From contig LT599017.1 in the NCBI GenBank assembly GCA_900079765.1, positions 3,424,996-3,488,995 on the forward strand: 64,000 bases of DNA. The letters run 5' to 3'. The DNA comes from an uncultured Eubacteriales bacterium (lineage in GTDB: Bacteria > Bacillota > Clostridia > Oscillospirales > Oscillospiraceae). The notes under the pieces were generated by a model. It had not been told where the DNA came from. It saw nothing but the letters and a program-made list of their open reading frames with translations, and searched no databases. A program made the position numbers and the translations under genes. Below are positions 34,282-43,255 of this stretch, one piece after another; position 1 is the first letter of the stretch; each line of letters begins with the position of its first letter.

Positions 34282-35019
34282 ATGGATCGGAGGACTGTGC
34301 TCATTACCGGCGCATCCGGCGGCATCGGTGCGGCGGCGGCGGAGCGCTTTGCGGCGGCTGGGTACTCCGTCGCCGTCCACTACCACAAAAACAAGGCGGC
34401 GGCCCAGACGCTGGTGGATAAGCTCATCGCCGCAGGACATGAGGCCGTCGCGGTGGAAGCCGACCTGAGAGACGGCGGACAGGCCAAAGAGATGGTTGAC
34501 AATGTGTTGGAGAAATTTTGTCAACTTGACATTTTGATATGCAATGCCGGAGTGTCCTGGCAGGGTTTATTAAGCGACATGACGGACGCCGAGTGGCGTG
34601 AGATTTTCGCCGTCAACGTAGACGGGGTATTCCACACATGCAGGGCTGCAATCCCTTATTTTGTCCGTCGAAAGGCGGGAAAAATTATCACCGTATCCTC
34701 TATGTGGGGGCAGGTTGGGGCTTCCTGCGAAGCCGCCTATTCTGCAACCAAAGCCGCTGTGATCGGCCTGACCAAGGCCCTTGCAAAAGAGTTGGGGCCC
34801 TCGGGTGTGGCAGTAAACTGTGTGGCCCCCGGCCTTATCGCCACCGAGATGAACGCTCACCTGAGCCAGGAAACCCTTGAGATTCTAAGAGAAGAAACCC
34901 CGCTGGAGCGCATCGGCACGGCGGCAGATGTGGCTGAGAGCCTTCTCTTTCTGGCCTCTCCGGGCGGGAATTTTCTCACCGGGCAGGTAATCGCCCCCAA
35001 CGGGGGACTGGTGATTTAA
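34282..35019 (+). CDS. SDR-family reductase, probable EF-P 5-aminopentanone reductase (YmfI-like)
   Basis: The 245-residue short-chain dehydrogenase has the NAD(P) motif TGASGGIG (about 9-16), NAG (CNAGVS), and the catalytic Ser-Tyr-Lys (SSMWGQVGASCEAAYSATK). The block GQVGASCE before the Tyr is found, to my knowledge, in the reductases that reduce the 5-aminopentanone group on elongation factor P (YmfI) rather than in FabG of fatty-acid synthesis, and no fatty-acid genes are near. A second ATG three bases upstream (34279) is possible; GGGGAGAG is better spaced for 34282. Naming as FabG is the main alternative. Confidence 0.75.
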   Translation: MDRRTVLITGASGGIGAAAAERFAAAGYSVAVHYHKNKAAAQTLVDKLIAAGHEAVAVEADLRDGGQAKEMVDNVLEKFCQLDILICNAGVSWQGLLSDMTDAEWREIFAVNVDGVFHTCRAAIPYFVRRKAGKIITVSSMWGQVGASCEAAYSATKAAVIGLTKALAKELGPSGVAVNCVAPGLIATEMNAHLSQETLEILREETPLERIGTAADVAESLLFLASPGGNFLTGQVIAPNGGLVI

Positions 35020-35087
35020 CGCCCTCCGGTTATGTATTCTGTACGACAACAGCCGTCCATCCTCCGCGGCTATTGTGCATTTATTTT

Positions 35088-35124
35088 GTTGACAATTTCG
35101 TCTTCTGCAATTATAATTGTCAAC
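35088..35124. promoter_or_regulatory. Consensus promoter of the liv operon embedded in a 10-bp inverted repeat
   Basis: TTGACA (35089-35094), 17-base spacer, TATAAT (35112-35117): a perfect consensus. The arms GTTGACAATT (35088-35097) and AATTGTCAAC (35115-35124) are exact reverse complements, one covering the -35 and the other overlapping the -10. This looks like an operator where a dimeric repressor would block the promoter. Confidence 0.75.
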
Positions 35125-35148
35125 AACCTTATAAGGAGGGACAATGAA

Positions 35149-36336
35149 ATGAAGAAACGCATTCTTGCTCTTGCAATGGCCGGTGCCCTCACTCTGGGCC
35201 TGCTCGCCGGCTGCTCTGGCGGTGACAGCGGCTCCGCTACTCCCAGCGCCAGCTCCGGCTCCGGCTCTACCACCGCCGCCTTTAAAATCGGCGGAACCGG
35301 CCCCCTGACCGGCGGCGCGGCCATCTACGGCAACGCGGCCAAGAACGGCGCCACCATTGCTGTGGAGGAGATCAACGCCGCCGGCGGTGACATCCAGTTC
35401 GAGCTCAAATACGAGGACGACACCCACGATGCCGAAAAGGCCGTCAACGCCTACAACGCCCTGAAGACCTGGGGCATGCAGATCTCCCTGGGCTCGGTCA
35501 CCTCCAAGCCCTGCGAGGCCACGGCCGCCGAGACCTTCAACGACCGCATCTTCGCCCTGACTCCCTCCGCCTCCTCCTCCGCCGTGCTGGAGGGCAAGGA
35601 CAACATGTTCCAGATGTGTTTCGCGGACCCCAACCAGGGCTCTGCCTCGGCGCAGTACATCAAGGATAAGGGTCTCGCCACCAAGGTGGCCGTCATCTAC
35701 AAGAACGATGACGTTTACTCCACCGGCATCTACGAGACCTTCAAGACCAAGGCCGCAGAGCTGGGGCTGGAGATCGTCTCCGCAACCACTTTCGCCGATG
35801 GCAATGACACCGACTTCAAGGTACAGCTCACCGACGCGAAGAATAAGGGCGCGGAGCTTATTTTCCTGCCCATGTACTACACACCCGCCTCTCTCATCTT
35901 CTCCCAGGCCAAGGACATGGGCTATTCCCCCAAGTACTTCGGCGTGGACGGCATGGATGGCATCCTGACGCTGGAGGGTTTTGATACCTCCCTGGCCGAG
36001 GGCGTCATCCTGCTGACCCCCTTTAACGCCGACTCTGAAGACGAGGCCACCAAGAGCTTTGTCGCCAAGTACCAGGAGAAATACGGCGAAATCCCCAACC
36101 AGTTCGCCGCCGACGCCTACGACTGCGTTTACGCCTACAAGGCGGCTTTGGAGAAGGCGGGAGCTACCCCCGACATGGATGCCGCCACCCTCTGCGAGAA
36201 GCTGATCCCCGTCTTCACCTCCATGTCCTTCGATGGTCTCACCGGCGAGGGCATGACCTGGGACACCACCGGCGCCGTCAGCAAGAGCCCCAAGGGCATG
36301 GTCATCGAAAACGGCGGATACGTCGGCATGGACTAA
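35149..36336 (+). CDS. livK: Branched-chain amino-acid ABC transporter, substrate-binding lipoprotein
   Basis: The 395-residue protein has a signal peptide with lipobox LLAGC (Cys22), a Ser/Gly-rich linker and a type I periplasmic-binding fold. FKIGGTGPLTGGAAIYGNAAKNG (about 44-66) and the later substrate-contacting blocks (DDTHDAEKAVNAYN, TPSASSSAV) are typical of LivK/BraC. It captures Leu, Ile, Val or similar amino acids outside the membrane and delivers them to LivHM. ATG 35149 follows GGAGGG with eight bases spacing; another ATG at 35144 gives only a two-codon ORF. The gene is followed by a structured spacer before livH. Confidence 0.92.
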   Translation: MKKRILALAMAGALTLGLLAGCSGGDSGSATPSASSGSGSTTAAFKIGGTGPLTGGAAIYGNAAKNGATIAVEEINAAGGDIQFELKYEDDTHDAEKAVNAYNALKTWGMQISLGSVTSKPCEATAAETFNDRIFALTPSASSSAVLEGKDNMFQMCFADPNQGSASAQYIKDKGLATKVAVIYKNDDVYSTGIYETFKTKAAELGLEIVSATTFADGNDTDFKVQLTDAKNKGAELIFLPMYYTPASLIFSQAKDMGYSPKYFGVDGMDGILTLEGFDTSLAEGVILLTPFNADSEDEATKSFVAKYQEKYGEIPNQFAADAYDCVYAYKAALEKAGATPDMDAATLCEKLIPVFTSMSFDGLTGEGMTWDTTGAVSKSPKGMVIENGGYVGMD

Positions 36337-36382
36337 CAAGAAGCGGTGAGCCGCCGAGCAGGGGAGATAAGACGGGAGCGGA

Positions 36383-36630
36383 GCCAAGAGCCCAAGGAGG
36401 CCCCAGAGGGGCCGGATGGGTCTTGGCGCAGTCGTACGGCTTATCGACCCGCCCGCGAGGCGTGCGAACCGTGACAGGAACCGCAACGTTTTTATTCCCC
36501 AGCGCAAAGAGTCCGGGAGGACCGTCGGCGGATGTGCCGGCGGTCCTCCCGACAACTGGTTTTACCAGAAACTGCGTTCAGAATTTACAGGCGGGTGCCA
36601 AAGTCCGGTATCCGGCTGCAAATTCTGAAC
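36383..36630 (+). other. Structured spacer between livK and livH (possible regulatory RNA)
   Basis: The 310-base gap holds several strong hairpins in one orientation. 36383-36427: a long stem GCCAAGAGCCCA / TGGGTCTTGGC with one bulge and a nested GGCCCC-AGA-GGGGCC. 36511-36549: GGGAGGACCGTCGGC pairing with GCCGGCGGTCCTCCC. 36556-36568: CTGGT / ACCAG. 36576-36630: a perfect 11-bp closing stem GTTCAGAATTT / AAATTCTGAAC around a 33-base GC-rich interior with its own small stems. No open reading frame with a ribosome binding site was found. None of the hairpins has a clean T-run, so it is more than one terminator. It may stabilise the livK message, attenuate livH, or be a cis-acting RNA sensor. 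Helix positions were found by eye. Confidence 0.45.
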
Positions 36631-36646
36631 TGAGAGCGAGGTGTGT

Positions 36647-37531
36647 GTGTTGCTGACTCTATTAAACTACATCATCAACGGCGTCAGCCAGGGCAGCGTC
36701 TACGCCATTATCGCCCTGGGCTACACCATGGTGTACGGCATCGCCAAGATGCTGAACTTTGCCCACGGCGACGTGATCATGGTGGGCGCGTATGTCTGTT
36801 TCTTCGCGGTGGCCTCCTTCCAGCTCCCTGCCGTGGTGGGCGTGGTGCTGGCCATGCTGATATGCACTGCCCTGGGCGTAGTCATTGAGCGGCTGGCCTA
36901 CAAGCCCCTGCGCCAGGCCAGCTCCCTGGCCGTGCTCATCACGGCCATTGGCATGAGCTATTTCCTCCAAAATATGGCCATGCTTCTATGGAAGTCCAAT
37001 CCTAAGGTATTCCCCTCCCTTTTCCCCGGCAAACTGGAGATTCTCGGGGACGACCTGGCCATCTCCTATACCACCATCGTCACCATCGGCGCCTGCGTGG
37101 TCATCATGATCGCTCTTACCCTCTTCACCAATAAGACCAAGATGGGCAAGGCCATGCGCGCCGTGTCCGAGGACAAGGGCGCGGCTCAACTCATGGGCAT
37201 TAACGTGAACACCACCATCTCCATGACCTTTGCCATCGGCTCTGCCCTGGCCGCCGTCGCTGGGGTGCTGCTGTGTTCCTCCTACGCGATTTTGCAGCCC
37301 ACCACCGGCTCCATGCCTGGTATCAAAGCCTTCACCGCCGCCGTCTTCGGCGGCATCGGCTCCATTCCCGGGGCCATGCTGGGCGGCATCCTCCTGGGTG
37401 TCATCGAGACCTTCGCCAAGGGCTACATCTCCACCCAGCTCTCTGACGCCATCGTGTTCGCCGTGCTGATCATCGTCCTGCTGGTGAAACCCACCGGTCT
37501 TCTGGGCAAGAAGATCAGCGAGAAAGTGTAG
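36647..37531 (+). CDS. livH: Branched-chain amino-acid ABC transporter permease LivH
   Basis: The 294-residue membrane protein starts with LLNYIINGVSQGSVYAIIALGYTMVYGIAKMLNFAHGDV, the LivH signature, and ends with the FGGIGSIPGAMLGGILLG block that contacts the ATPase. It has about eight membrane helices. The start is uncertain: GTG 36641, GTG 36647 and TTG 36650 are all in frame; 36647 gives a five-base gap to the GCGAGG ribosome binding site. With LivM it forms the channel for Leu/Ile/Val. It is followed by livM after 10 bases. Confidence 0.92.
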   Translation: MLLTLLNYIINGVSQGSVYAIIALGYTMVYGIAKMLNFAHGDVIMVGAYVCFFAVASFQLPAVVGVVLAMLICTALGVVIERLAYKPLRQASSLAVLITAIGMSYFLQNMAMLLWKSNPKVFPSLFPGKLEILGDDLAISYTTIVTIGACVVIMIALTLFTNKTKMGKAMRAVSEDKGAAQLMGINVNTTISMTFAIGSALAAVAGVLLCSSYAILQPTTGSMPGIKAFTAAVFGGIGSIPGAMLGGILLGVIETFAKGYISTQLSDAIVFAVLIIVLLVKPTGLLGKKISEKV

Positions 37532-37541
37532 GTGGCGCAAT

Positions 37542-38636
37542 ATGAAACGGCTGAGTAAAAACACGCGGAAGAACACCTTCACCTACGGTCTCGTTATCAC
37601 AGCCTTCGTTGTCCTTCAGTTATTGGGGAGCGACCTCTTTGCCAAGGGCGGGCTTCTCTCCGCCTCCCTTCGGGGGCAGCTCGTTCCCATCTGCGCCTAC
37701 GTTGTCATGGCTCTATCCCTGAACCTGACGGTAGGTGTGCTGGGCGAACTCTCTTTAGGCCACGCGGGTTTTATGAGCGTGGGTGCTTTCGCAGGCGTGG
37801 TTACGGCCATGAGCCTCCAGGATGCCATCCCGTCGGCGCCGCTCCGCCTCGCCATTGCCATGGTGGTGGGGGCTGTCTGCGCGGGCATCGCGGGACTACT
37901 GGTGGGTATCCCCGTGCTGCGCCTCAACGGCGACTATCTAGCCATTGTCACCCTGGCCTTCGGCGAGATCATCAAGAGCATTATCAACAACCTCTACCTG
38001 GGTCAGACCGCCAATGGAGGCCTTCGTTTCGGCATGCTGCTGGACGATCCCTCCGGCCTGAACCTGGGCGAGGGGGGCAGGATGCTGATTAAGGGGCCCA
38101 TGGGCATCGGAAGTATCCCGAAGATATCTACCTTTGTGGCAGGCTTTGTCCTCATCCTGGTGACTCTGTTCATCATACTCAACTTGGTGAACAGCCGCTC
38201 CGGCAGAGCCATCATGGCCCTGCGGGATAACCGCATCGCCGCCGAGAGCGTGGGGCTGAACGTCACCAAGTACAAGCTCATGGCCTTCGTCACCTCTGCC
38301 GCCCTGGCGGGCGCTGCAGGTACCCTGTTCGGCAATGGCATGACCACTTTCACCGCCAGCAAGTTTGACTTCAACACCTCCATCCTCATCCTGGTCTTTG
38401 TGGTGCTGGGGGGGCTGGGCAATATGTGGGGCTCCATCATCGCCGCCGCCGCCCTCACCGTGCTGCCCGAGATGCTGCGCCAGTTCTCCGACTTCCGGAT
38501 GCTGGTGTACGCCGTGGTGCTAATCCTGGTGATGATTCTCACCAACAACCCCTTCTTCCAGGGTCTGTGGGCCAGAGTGAAGAGGAAGCTCCGCCGCAAG
38601 CCGGCAAGCGGAAAGGAGGGCGGGAACCATGCCTAA
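37542..38636 (+). CDS. livM: Branched-chain amino-acid ABC transporter permease LivM
   Basis: The 364-residue membrane protein has the LivM pattern: ALSLNLTVGVLGELSLGHAGFMSVGAFAG (about 57-85), GIPVLRLNGDYLAIVTLAFGEI and FVVLGGLGNMWGSIIAAAAL, with about nine helices and a basic C-terminal tail. It pairs with LivH. The end overlaps livG by eight bases. Confidence 0.94.
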   Translation: MKRLSKNTRKNTFTYGLVITAFVVLQLLGSDLFAKGGLLSASLRGQLVPICAYVVMALSLNLTVGVLGELSLGHAGFMSVGAFAGVVTAMSLQDAIPSAPLRLAIAMVVGAVCAGIAGLLVGIPVLRLNGDYLAIVTLAFGEIIKSIINNLYLGQTANGGLRFGMLLDDPSGLNLGEGGRMLIKGPMGIGSIPKISTFVAGFVLILVTLFIILNLVNSRSGRAIMALRDNRIAAESVGLNVTKYKLMAFVTSAALAGAAGTLFGNGMTTFTASKFDFNTSILILVFVVLGGLGNMWGSIIAAAALTVLPEMLRQFSDFRMLVYAVVLILVMILTNNPFFQGLWARVKRKLRRKPASGKEGGNHA

Positions 38637-39483
38637 ACCGCCGAAACCCACTACAAAGCTGGTCCCTGTGCCCAGCACCAATAAAATCCCGGAGCGGGAC
38701 ATAGACAAGAGCCCCATTTTGGAGTGCCGCCATCTGGGCATCGATTTCGGCGGACTCACCGCCGTCAACGAGTTCGACATGGCCATTGGCCGCACCGAGA
38801 TCGCAGGGCTGATCGGCCCCAACGGCGCAGGGAAGACCACGGTCTTCAACCTGCTCACCAAAGTATACCAGCCCACCCGTGGCACCATCCTGCTGGATGG
38901 GAAGGACACCCACGGTATGAACACCGCTCAGGTGAACAAGCTGGGTATCGCACGGACGTTCCAGAATATCCGCCTCTTCAACAACCTGAGCGTGGAGGAC
39001 AACGTGAAGCTGGGCCTCCACAACCACATCAATTATGGCATGTTCCAGGGCATTTTCCGTATGCCGGGGTACTGGAAGGAGGAGAAAATCGCCCATGAGC
39101 GGGCGATGGAGCTCCTATCCATTTTCGACATGCAGGGACTTGCCAGCGCCAAGGCGGGGAGCCTCCCCTACGGGGCACAGCGGCGGCTGGAGATCGTCCG
39201 GGCACTGGGCACCAACCCATCCCTTCTCCTGCTCGACGAGCCGGCGGCGGGCATGAACCCCTCTGAGACGGCGGAGCTGATGGAGAACATCGTCAAGATC
39301 AGGGACACTTTCTCCATCGCCATTTTGCTTATTGAGCACGACATGAGCCTGGTCATGGGCATCTGCGAGGGTATCTGCGTGCTCAACTTCGGGCAGATCA
39401 TCGCCAAGGGCACCGCCGATGAGATCACCAACGACCCAGTGGTCATCGAGGCCTACCTGGGCTCTGGGAAAAAGGAGGGATGA
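38629..39483 (+). CDS. livG: Branched-chain amino-acid ABC transporter ATPase LivG
   Basis: The 284-residue ATPase has Walker A GPNGAGKTT, a Q-loop (ARTFQNIRLF), signature LPYGAQRRLE, Walker B LLLLDEPAAGMNP and switch His (IEHDM). LivG-type ATPases have the AAGMNP after Walker B. The first 30 residues (Pro/Lys-rich) are an extra N-terminal tail not seen in most LivG proteins. It energises LivHM together with LivF. Confidence 0.94.
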   Translation: MPKPPKPTTKLVPVPSTNKIPERDIDKSPILECRHLGIDFGGLTAVNEFDMAIGRTEIAGLIGPNGAGKTTVFNLLTKVYQPTRGTILLDGKDTHGMNTAQVNKLGIARTFQNIRLFNNLSVEDNVKLGLHNHINYGMFQGIFRMPGYWKEEKIAHERAMELLSIFDMQGLASAKAGSLPYGAQRRLEIVRALGTNPSLLLLDEPAAGMNPSETAELMENIVKIRDTFSIAILLIEHDMSLVMGICEGICVLNFGQIIAKGTADEITNDPVVIEAYLGSGKKEG

Positions 39484-39487
39484 CGGC

Positions 39488-40192
39488 ATGCTGCTGAATG
39501 TAGAGGATATCAACGTCTATTACGGCGCGATCCATGCCGTCAAGGGCGTTTCCTTCGAGGTGAACGAGGGAGAGGTGGTCACCCTCATCGGCGCCAACGG
39601 CGCGGGGAAGAGCACCATTCTGAAGACAGTCTCGGGCCTTTTGCGCAGCCGCACCGGGTCCATCACCTTCCAGGGGCAGAATTTAGCCGCCGTACCCGCC
39701 CATAAGATGGTGTACCAGGGCATGGCCCACGTGCCGGAGGGACGGCGCATCTTCCTCCAGATGACGGTAGAGGAGAATCTGGAGATGGGGGGCTTTTCCC
39801 GTGCGGGCAGCGAGATTGACTCCGGGCTGGAGAAGGTGTACGCCCAGTTTCCCCGCCTGAAGGAGCGGCGCAAGCAGGTAGCGGGCACCCTGTCCGGCGG
39901 CGAACAGCAGATGCTGGCCATGGGGAGGGCCCTCATGTCCTCCCCCAAGCTCCTCATGCTGGATGAGCCCTCCATGGGCCTAGCCCCTATTTTGGTCGAG
40001 CAAATTTTTGACATCATCCAGGAGCTGCACCTCAACGGCGTCACCATCCTGCTGGTGGAGCAGAATGCGCAGATGGCCCTGTCCGTGGCTGATCGGGGAT
40101 ACGTGCTGGAAACCGGGCGCATCAAAAAGTCTGGGCCGGGGAGGGCGCTCCTCGCTGACGAGGACGTGAAGAAGGCCTATCTGGGCGGATAA
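39488..40192 (+). CDS. livF: Branched-chain amino-acid ABC transporter ATPase LivF
   Basis: The 234-residue ATPase has VYYGAIHAVKGVSF, Walker A GANGAGKST, Q-loop region (HVPEGRRIFLQMTVEENLEMG), signature LSGGEQQML, and Walker B LLMLDEPSMGLAP. EGRRIF and SMGLAP are LivF features. ATG 39488 was chosen because AAAAGGAGGG precedes it; the frame extends upstream into livG. It is the last gene of the operon and is followed by a terminator. Confidence 0.94.
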   Translation: MLLNVEDINVYYGAIHAVKGVSFEVNEGEVVTLIGANGAGKSTILKTVSGLLRSRTGSITFQGQNLAAVPAHKMVYQGMAHVPEGRRIFLQMTVEENLEMGGFSRAGSEIDSGLEKVYAQFPRLKERRKQVAGTLSGGEQQMLAMGRALMSSPKLLMLDEPSMGLAPILVEQIFDIIQELHLNGVTILLVEQNAQMALSVADRGYVLETGRIKKSGPGRALLADEDVKKAYLGG

Positions 40193-40236
40193 AGAGAAAA
40201 GTGGTGCGCACCGCGGTTTTCCATGCAACATACGGC

Positions 40237-40270
40237 AAAGAGGCCGACGAGTTTTCTCGTCGGCCTCTTT
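40237..40270 (+). terminator. Terminator of the liv operon
   Basis: Perfect 15-bp stem AAAGAGGCCGACGAG / CTCGTCGGCCTCTTT with a TTTT loop and a following T-run; it can also serve cinA on the other strand. Confidence 0.88.
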
Positions 40271-40283
40271 TACATTTTATGTC

Positions 40284-41546
40284 CTACTCGTCCTTGTCCG
40301 GCAGGCCGGCAAGCCAGCGGCGGGCCATGTCAAACCCATGGCTGGCGGCGGTGGTGCGGATGCGGTCCCGGTCACCACCCAGGTGGAGCTCCCGTACGCG
40401 GACGCCGTCCGCTGTGGCAAGGCCCACATACACCAGGCCCACGGGGTTATCCTTCTCGTCGTTATCAGGGCCCGCCACACCGGTGAAGGAGAGGGCCACA
40501 TCGCACCGCAGGGCCTTGCGGGCCCCCTCAGCCATGGCGGAGGCCACCTCGGGGCAGACCGCACCCTTCTCCCACAGGAGGCTGCCGGAGACGCCCAGAG
40601 CGGTCTCCTTGACCTCGTTGGTGTAGCTTACGATCGCCCCCTTGAAGGCGGCGGAGGCCCCGGGCACGTCGGTCAGGCGTTTGGCGGCCAGGCCGCCGGT
40701 GAGGCTCTCGGCAGTGCCGATACTTAAGCGGCGCTGCTTGAGCTCATTAAGCACCACTTCCTCCAGGGAGCCCACGTCTACCCCGTATACCAAGGGGCCG
40801 AACATAGCCCGCAGCTCCTTTTCCACCGGAGCAATGAGGGCCAGAGCGGCCCCCTCAGTGATGCTCTTGGCGGTGATGCGCAGCTCCACTTCCCCCGTTT
40901 TGGCATAGGGCGCCAGGGTGGGGTTGCGCATGGAATTCATCCTGTCACGGAGCTTGTCCTCCACCGCCGATTCACCCATGCCGAAGATGCGCAGACTACA
41001 GGAGAGGATAACCCCGTCGGAAAGAGCCTCCAGGTAGGGAACTGCCCGGTAGCGAAACATGGGGGCACACTCCCCCGGAGGACCGGGCAGCATGATGACG
41101 TGGATGCCGTCTGCCTCGAATGCGCAGCCAGGGGCGGTACCCCAATCGTTGGGGAAGATCGTGCATCCCTCGGGGAGCCAGGCCTGCTGGAGGTTATTTT
41201 CGGTCATCGCCCGGTCCCGGTGGAGACGGCCGAAGTAGTCCCGGATGCGCTGGGCCGAGTCCTTGTCGTAGACCAGGCGCTTGCCAAAACAGTCGGCCAG
41301 GACGTTTTTGGTGAGGTCGTCGCAGGTCGGACCTAAGCCTCCGGTGGTGATGATGATATCGGCCCTGGTCTTGGCCACCTCCACCGCCGTGCGGAGCCGG
41401 TCGGGGTTATCCCCCACCACGGTGTGATAGTAGACGTTGATGCCCAGGGCAGAGAGGCCCTTGGAGAGCATCTGCGCGTCGGTGTTGGCGATGTTGCCTA
41501 AGAGGAGTTCGGTGCCCACGGCGATGAGTTCAGCGGTGTAGGACAT
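40284..41546 (-). CDS. cinA: CinA-family protein (competence/damage-inducible, NMN deamidase-like)
   Basis: The 420-residue protein has an N-terminal MoaB/MogA-like domain (AELIAVGTELLLGNIANTDAQ at 5-25; IIITTGGLGPTCDDLTKNV) and a C-terminal CinA/PncC amidase domain (SIGTAESLTGGL, KGAIVSYTNEVK, SFTGVAGPDNDEKDNPVGLVYVGL). Family members hydrolyse ADP-ribose-type compounds and deamidate NMN for pyridine-nucleotide salvage; in some Firmicutes cinA is tied to recA and competence. RecA is not next to it here. Confidence 0.93.
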   Translation of the reverse strand: MSYTAELIAVGTELLLGNIANTDAQMLSKGLSALGINVYYHTVVGDNPDRLRTAVEVAKTRADIIITTGGLGPTCDDLTKNVLADCFGKRLVYDKDSAQRIRDYFGRLHRDRAMTENNLQQAWLPEGCTIFPNDWGTAPGCAFEADGIHVIMLPGPPGECAPMFRYRAVPYLEALSDGVILSCSLRIFGMGESAVEDKLRDRMNSMRNPTLAPYAKTGEVELRITAKSITEGAALALIAPVEKELRAMFGPLVYGVDVGSLEEVVLNELKQRRLSIGTAESLTGGLAAKRLTDVPGASAAFKGAIVSYTNEVKETALGVSGSLLWEKGAVCPEVASAMAEGARKALRCDVALSFTGVAGPDNDEKDNPVGLVYVGLATADGVRVRELHLGGDRDRIRTTAASHGFDMARRWLAGLPDKDE

Positions 41547-41576
41547 AGGGATGGCACTTCCTTATTCAGATTTAGA

Positions 41577-42752
41577 TTAACCGACGCTGATTTGGACCCG
41601 CTCAATATTCTTTACGGCGTCCTCCACCAGGGCGTCTATATCCAGCAGGGCCTCGGCAGCCTCCAGCTCGCCGGGGAGGGGGCGCAGCCGGGGATGCCGT
41701 GGGGTGAAGACAGTGCAGCAGTCTTCATAGGGGAGAATGCTCGTCTCGAACGTGCCAATTTTCCGGGCTAGGCGGACGATTTCCTCTTTGTCCATGCCCA
41801 CCACGGGGCGGAGGATGGGCAGGTCGCACACGGCGGTGGTGGCGGCCATGGCCTCCATGGTCTGGCTGGCCACCTGGCCCAGGCACTCACCGGTGACAAT
41901 GGCACCGCACCCGGTGCGGCGGGCCACCCGGCAGGCGATACGCATCATAAAGCGGCGCATCAGGATGGTGAAGAGCTGCTCAGGGCAGGTGCGGCGCAGC
42001 TCCTCCTGTATGGCGGTGAACGGCACCACGTGAACGGTGAGCCGCCCGCACCAGGGGGTGAGAAGTTTCGCGAGGTCCAGGACCTTCTGCTTTGCCTCTT
42101 CGGAGGTGTAGGGGTAGGAGAAGAAATGAACCATCTCCAGAGCAATGCCTCGCTTTGCGATCATCCAGGAGGCCACGGGGGAGTCGATACCGCCGGAGAG
42201 GAGGCTAACCGCCTTGCCTCCGATACCCACGGGCAGACCGCCCGCGCCGGGCTCGGGGTTGGCGTGGACAAAGGCAGCGTAGTCCCGCACCTCTAAGTAG
42301 ACCGTCAGCTCCGGGTTGTGGACGTCCACCTTCAGGTGGGGGAAGAGATCGTGGAGCTCGCCGCCCACATATTGGGCAAGTTCAATGGAGGTCATGGGAA
42401 AGCTCTTGTCCGCCCGGCGGGCCTCTACCTTGAAGGTCTTGGCGGCGGCGAGCTGGCCGGCGAGATAGGTCTTCGCAACATCCAGCATCACGTCCTCATC
42501 CTTTTCACAGGCACGGGCCAGGGAGAGTCCTACCACGCCGAAAACCTGCTTCATGGCCTCGTAGGCGCCCGGCACGTCGCAGTCGTCGTTCTTGGGCTCC
42601 ACGTACATGGTGGACTGCTTGGTGTATACCTTGAAGTCGCCATATGCGCGCAGCCGCCGCCTGGCGTTGGCGATCAGCTTGTCCTCAAAGCTGCGGCGGT
42701 TGAGGCCCTTGAGGACCAGCTCGCCCAGCTTTAATAAAATCATTTCGTTCAA
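41577..42752 (-). CDS. thiI: tRNA 4-thiouridine synthase ThiI
   Basis: The 391-residue protein has the N-terminal ferredoxin-like and THUMP domains (about 5-165) and a PP-loop [11 protein letters not shown] (about 185-195), then [18 protein letters not shown] and a C-terminal [20 protein letters not shown]. It adenylates U8 of tRNA and inserts sulfur from a persulfide carrier. The rhodanese domain present in the E. coli enzyme is missing, as is common in Firmicutes, so thiamine thiazole synthesis is not implied. The start is TTG 42752, nine bases after AAGGAG; the first ATG is too far from it. Confidence 0.95.
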   Translation of the reverse strand: MNEMILLKLGELVLKGLNRRSFEDKLIANARRRLRAYGDFKVYTKQSTMYVEPKNDDCDVPGAYEAMKQVFGVVGLSLARACEKDEDVMLDVAKTYLAGQLAAAKTFKVEARRADKSFPMTSIELAQYVGGELHDLFPHLKVDVHNPELTVYLEVRDYAAFVHANPEPGAGGLPVGIGGKAVSLLSGGIDSPVASWMIAKRGIALEMVHFFSYPYTSEEAKQKVLDLAKLLTPWCGRLTVHVVPFTAIQEELRRTCPEQLFTILMRRFMMRIACRVARRTGCGAIVTGECLGQVASQTMEAMAATTAVCDLPILRPVVGMDKEEIVRLARKIGTFETSILPYEDCCTVFTPRHPRLRPLPGELEAAEALLDIDALVEDAVKNIERVQISVG

Positions 42753-42776
42753 AATAGGTAACTCCTTATTCTCTCC

Positions 42777-43238
42777 TTAATTCTGCCGCCGGGCGAGCTC
42801 TTTGATGACTGCCTTGGCAATGAGCTCCTGTCCCTCGGGGCTTTTCAGAGTCTCCAGGACGATGGAGCGCAGGAGGTCCTGGGTCTGCTTACCGGCCAGG
42901 AGGGTGTCCCAGACGGTGGGCTGGTCGTCCTTGGGTGCGTCATAGACCTTAGCCGGCCTGGACTTGCGGGCCGGGGCGGGGTCGGGCTCATCGTCGGCGA
43001 CGGCGGCGTCCATCCAGGTCTCCTGCCGGGTGCGGTCGTTGCTCTCACCCCGGAGATAGAAGAGGGACACGCCGAAGTAGGCCGCCATTTTCTCCTGCTG
43101 CTCCTTAGTGGGGGTTGCGCGGCCTGTCTCGAACTTATCAAAGGAGCCCTTAGGGAAACCCAAGGCTGCGGCCAGAGCGGGGCGGCTCAGGTTCGATTCG
43201 GTACGGAGGGTTTCGATACGCTGCGCGAGTGTGATCAT
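42777..43238 (-). CDS. XRE-family helix-turn-helix regulator
   Basis: The 153-residue protein has an N-terminal HTH of the Cro/CI type (LAQRIETLRTESNLSRPALAAALGFPKGSFDKFETGRATPTKEQQEKMAAYFGVSLFYL, shown here only as landmarks around residues 4-60), a charged linker with DDEPDPAPARKSRP, and a C-terminal helix-rich tail. ATG 43238 was chosen for AAAGGAGAGCG; the frame reaches seven codons further and overlaps the end of comM. It follows comM by 17 bases, so both share a transcript. Target genes are unknown. Confidence 0.8.
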   Translation of the reverse strand: MITLAQRIETLRTESNLSRPALAAALGFPKGSFDKFETGRATPTKEQQEKMAAYFGVSLFYLRGESNDRTRQETWMDAAVADDEPDPAPARKSRPAKVYDAPKDDQPTVWDTLLAGKQTQDLLRSIVLETLKSPEGQELIAKAVIKELARRQN

Positions 43239-43255
43239 GGTCGCTCTCCTTTTCA

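Noticed and set aside
35144-35152. ATG AAA TGA mini-ORF five bases before the livK start
   Set aside because: It has good spacing to the ribosome binding site but only two codons; probably accidental, though leader effects cannot be excluded.
34885-36555. 556-codon minus-strand frame opposite livK and the following spacer
   Set aside because: Shadow of livK; low-complexity composition without family features.
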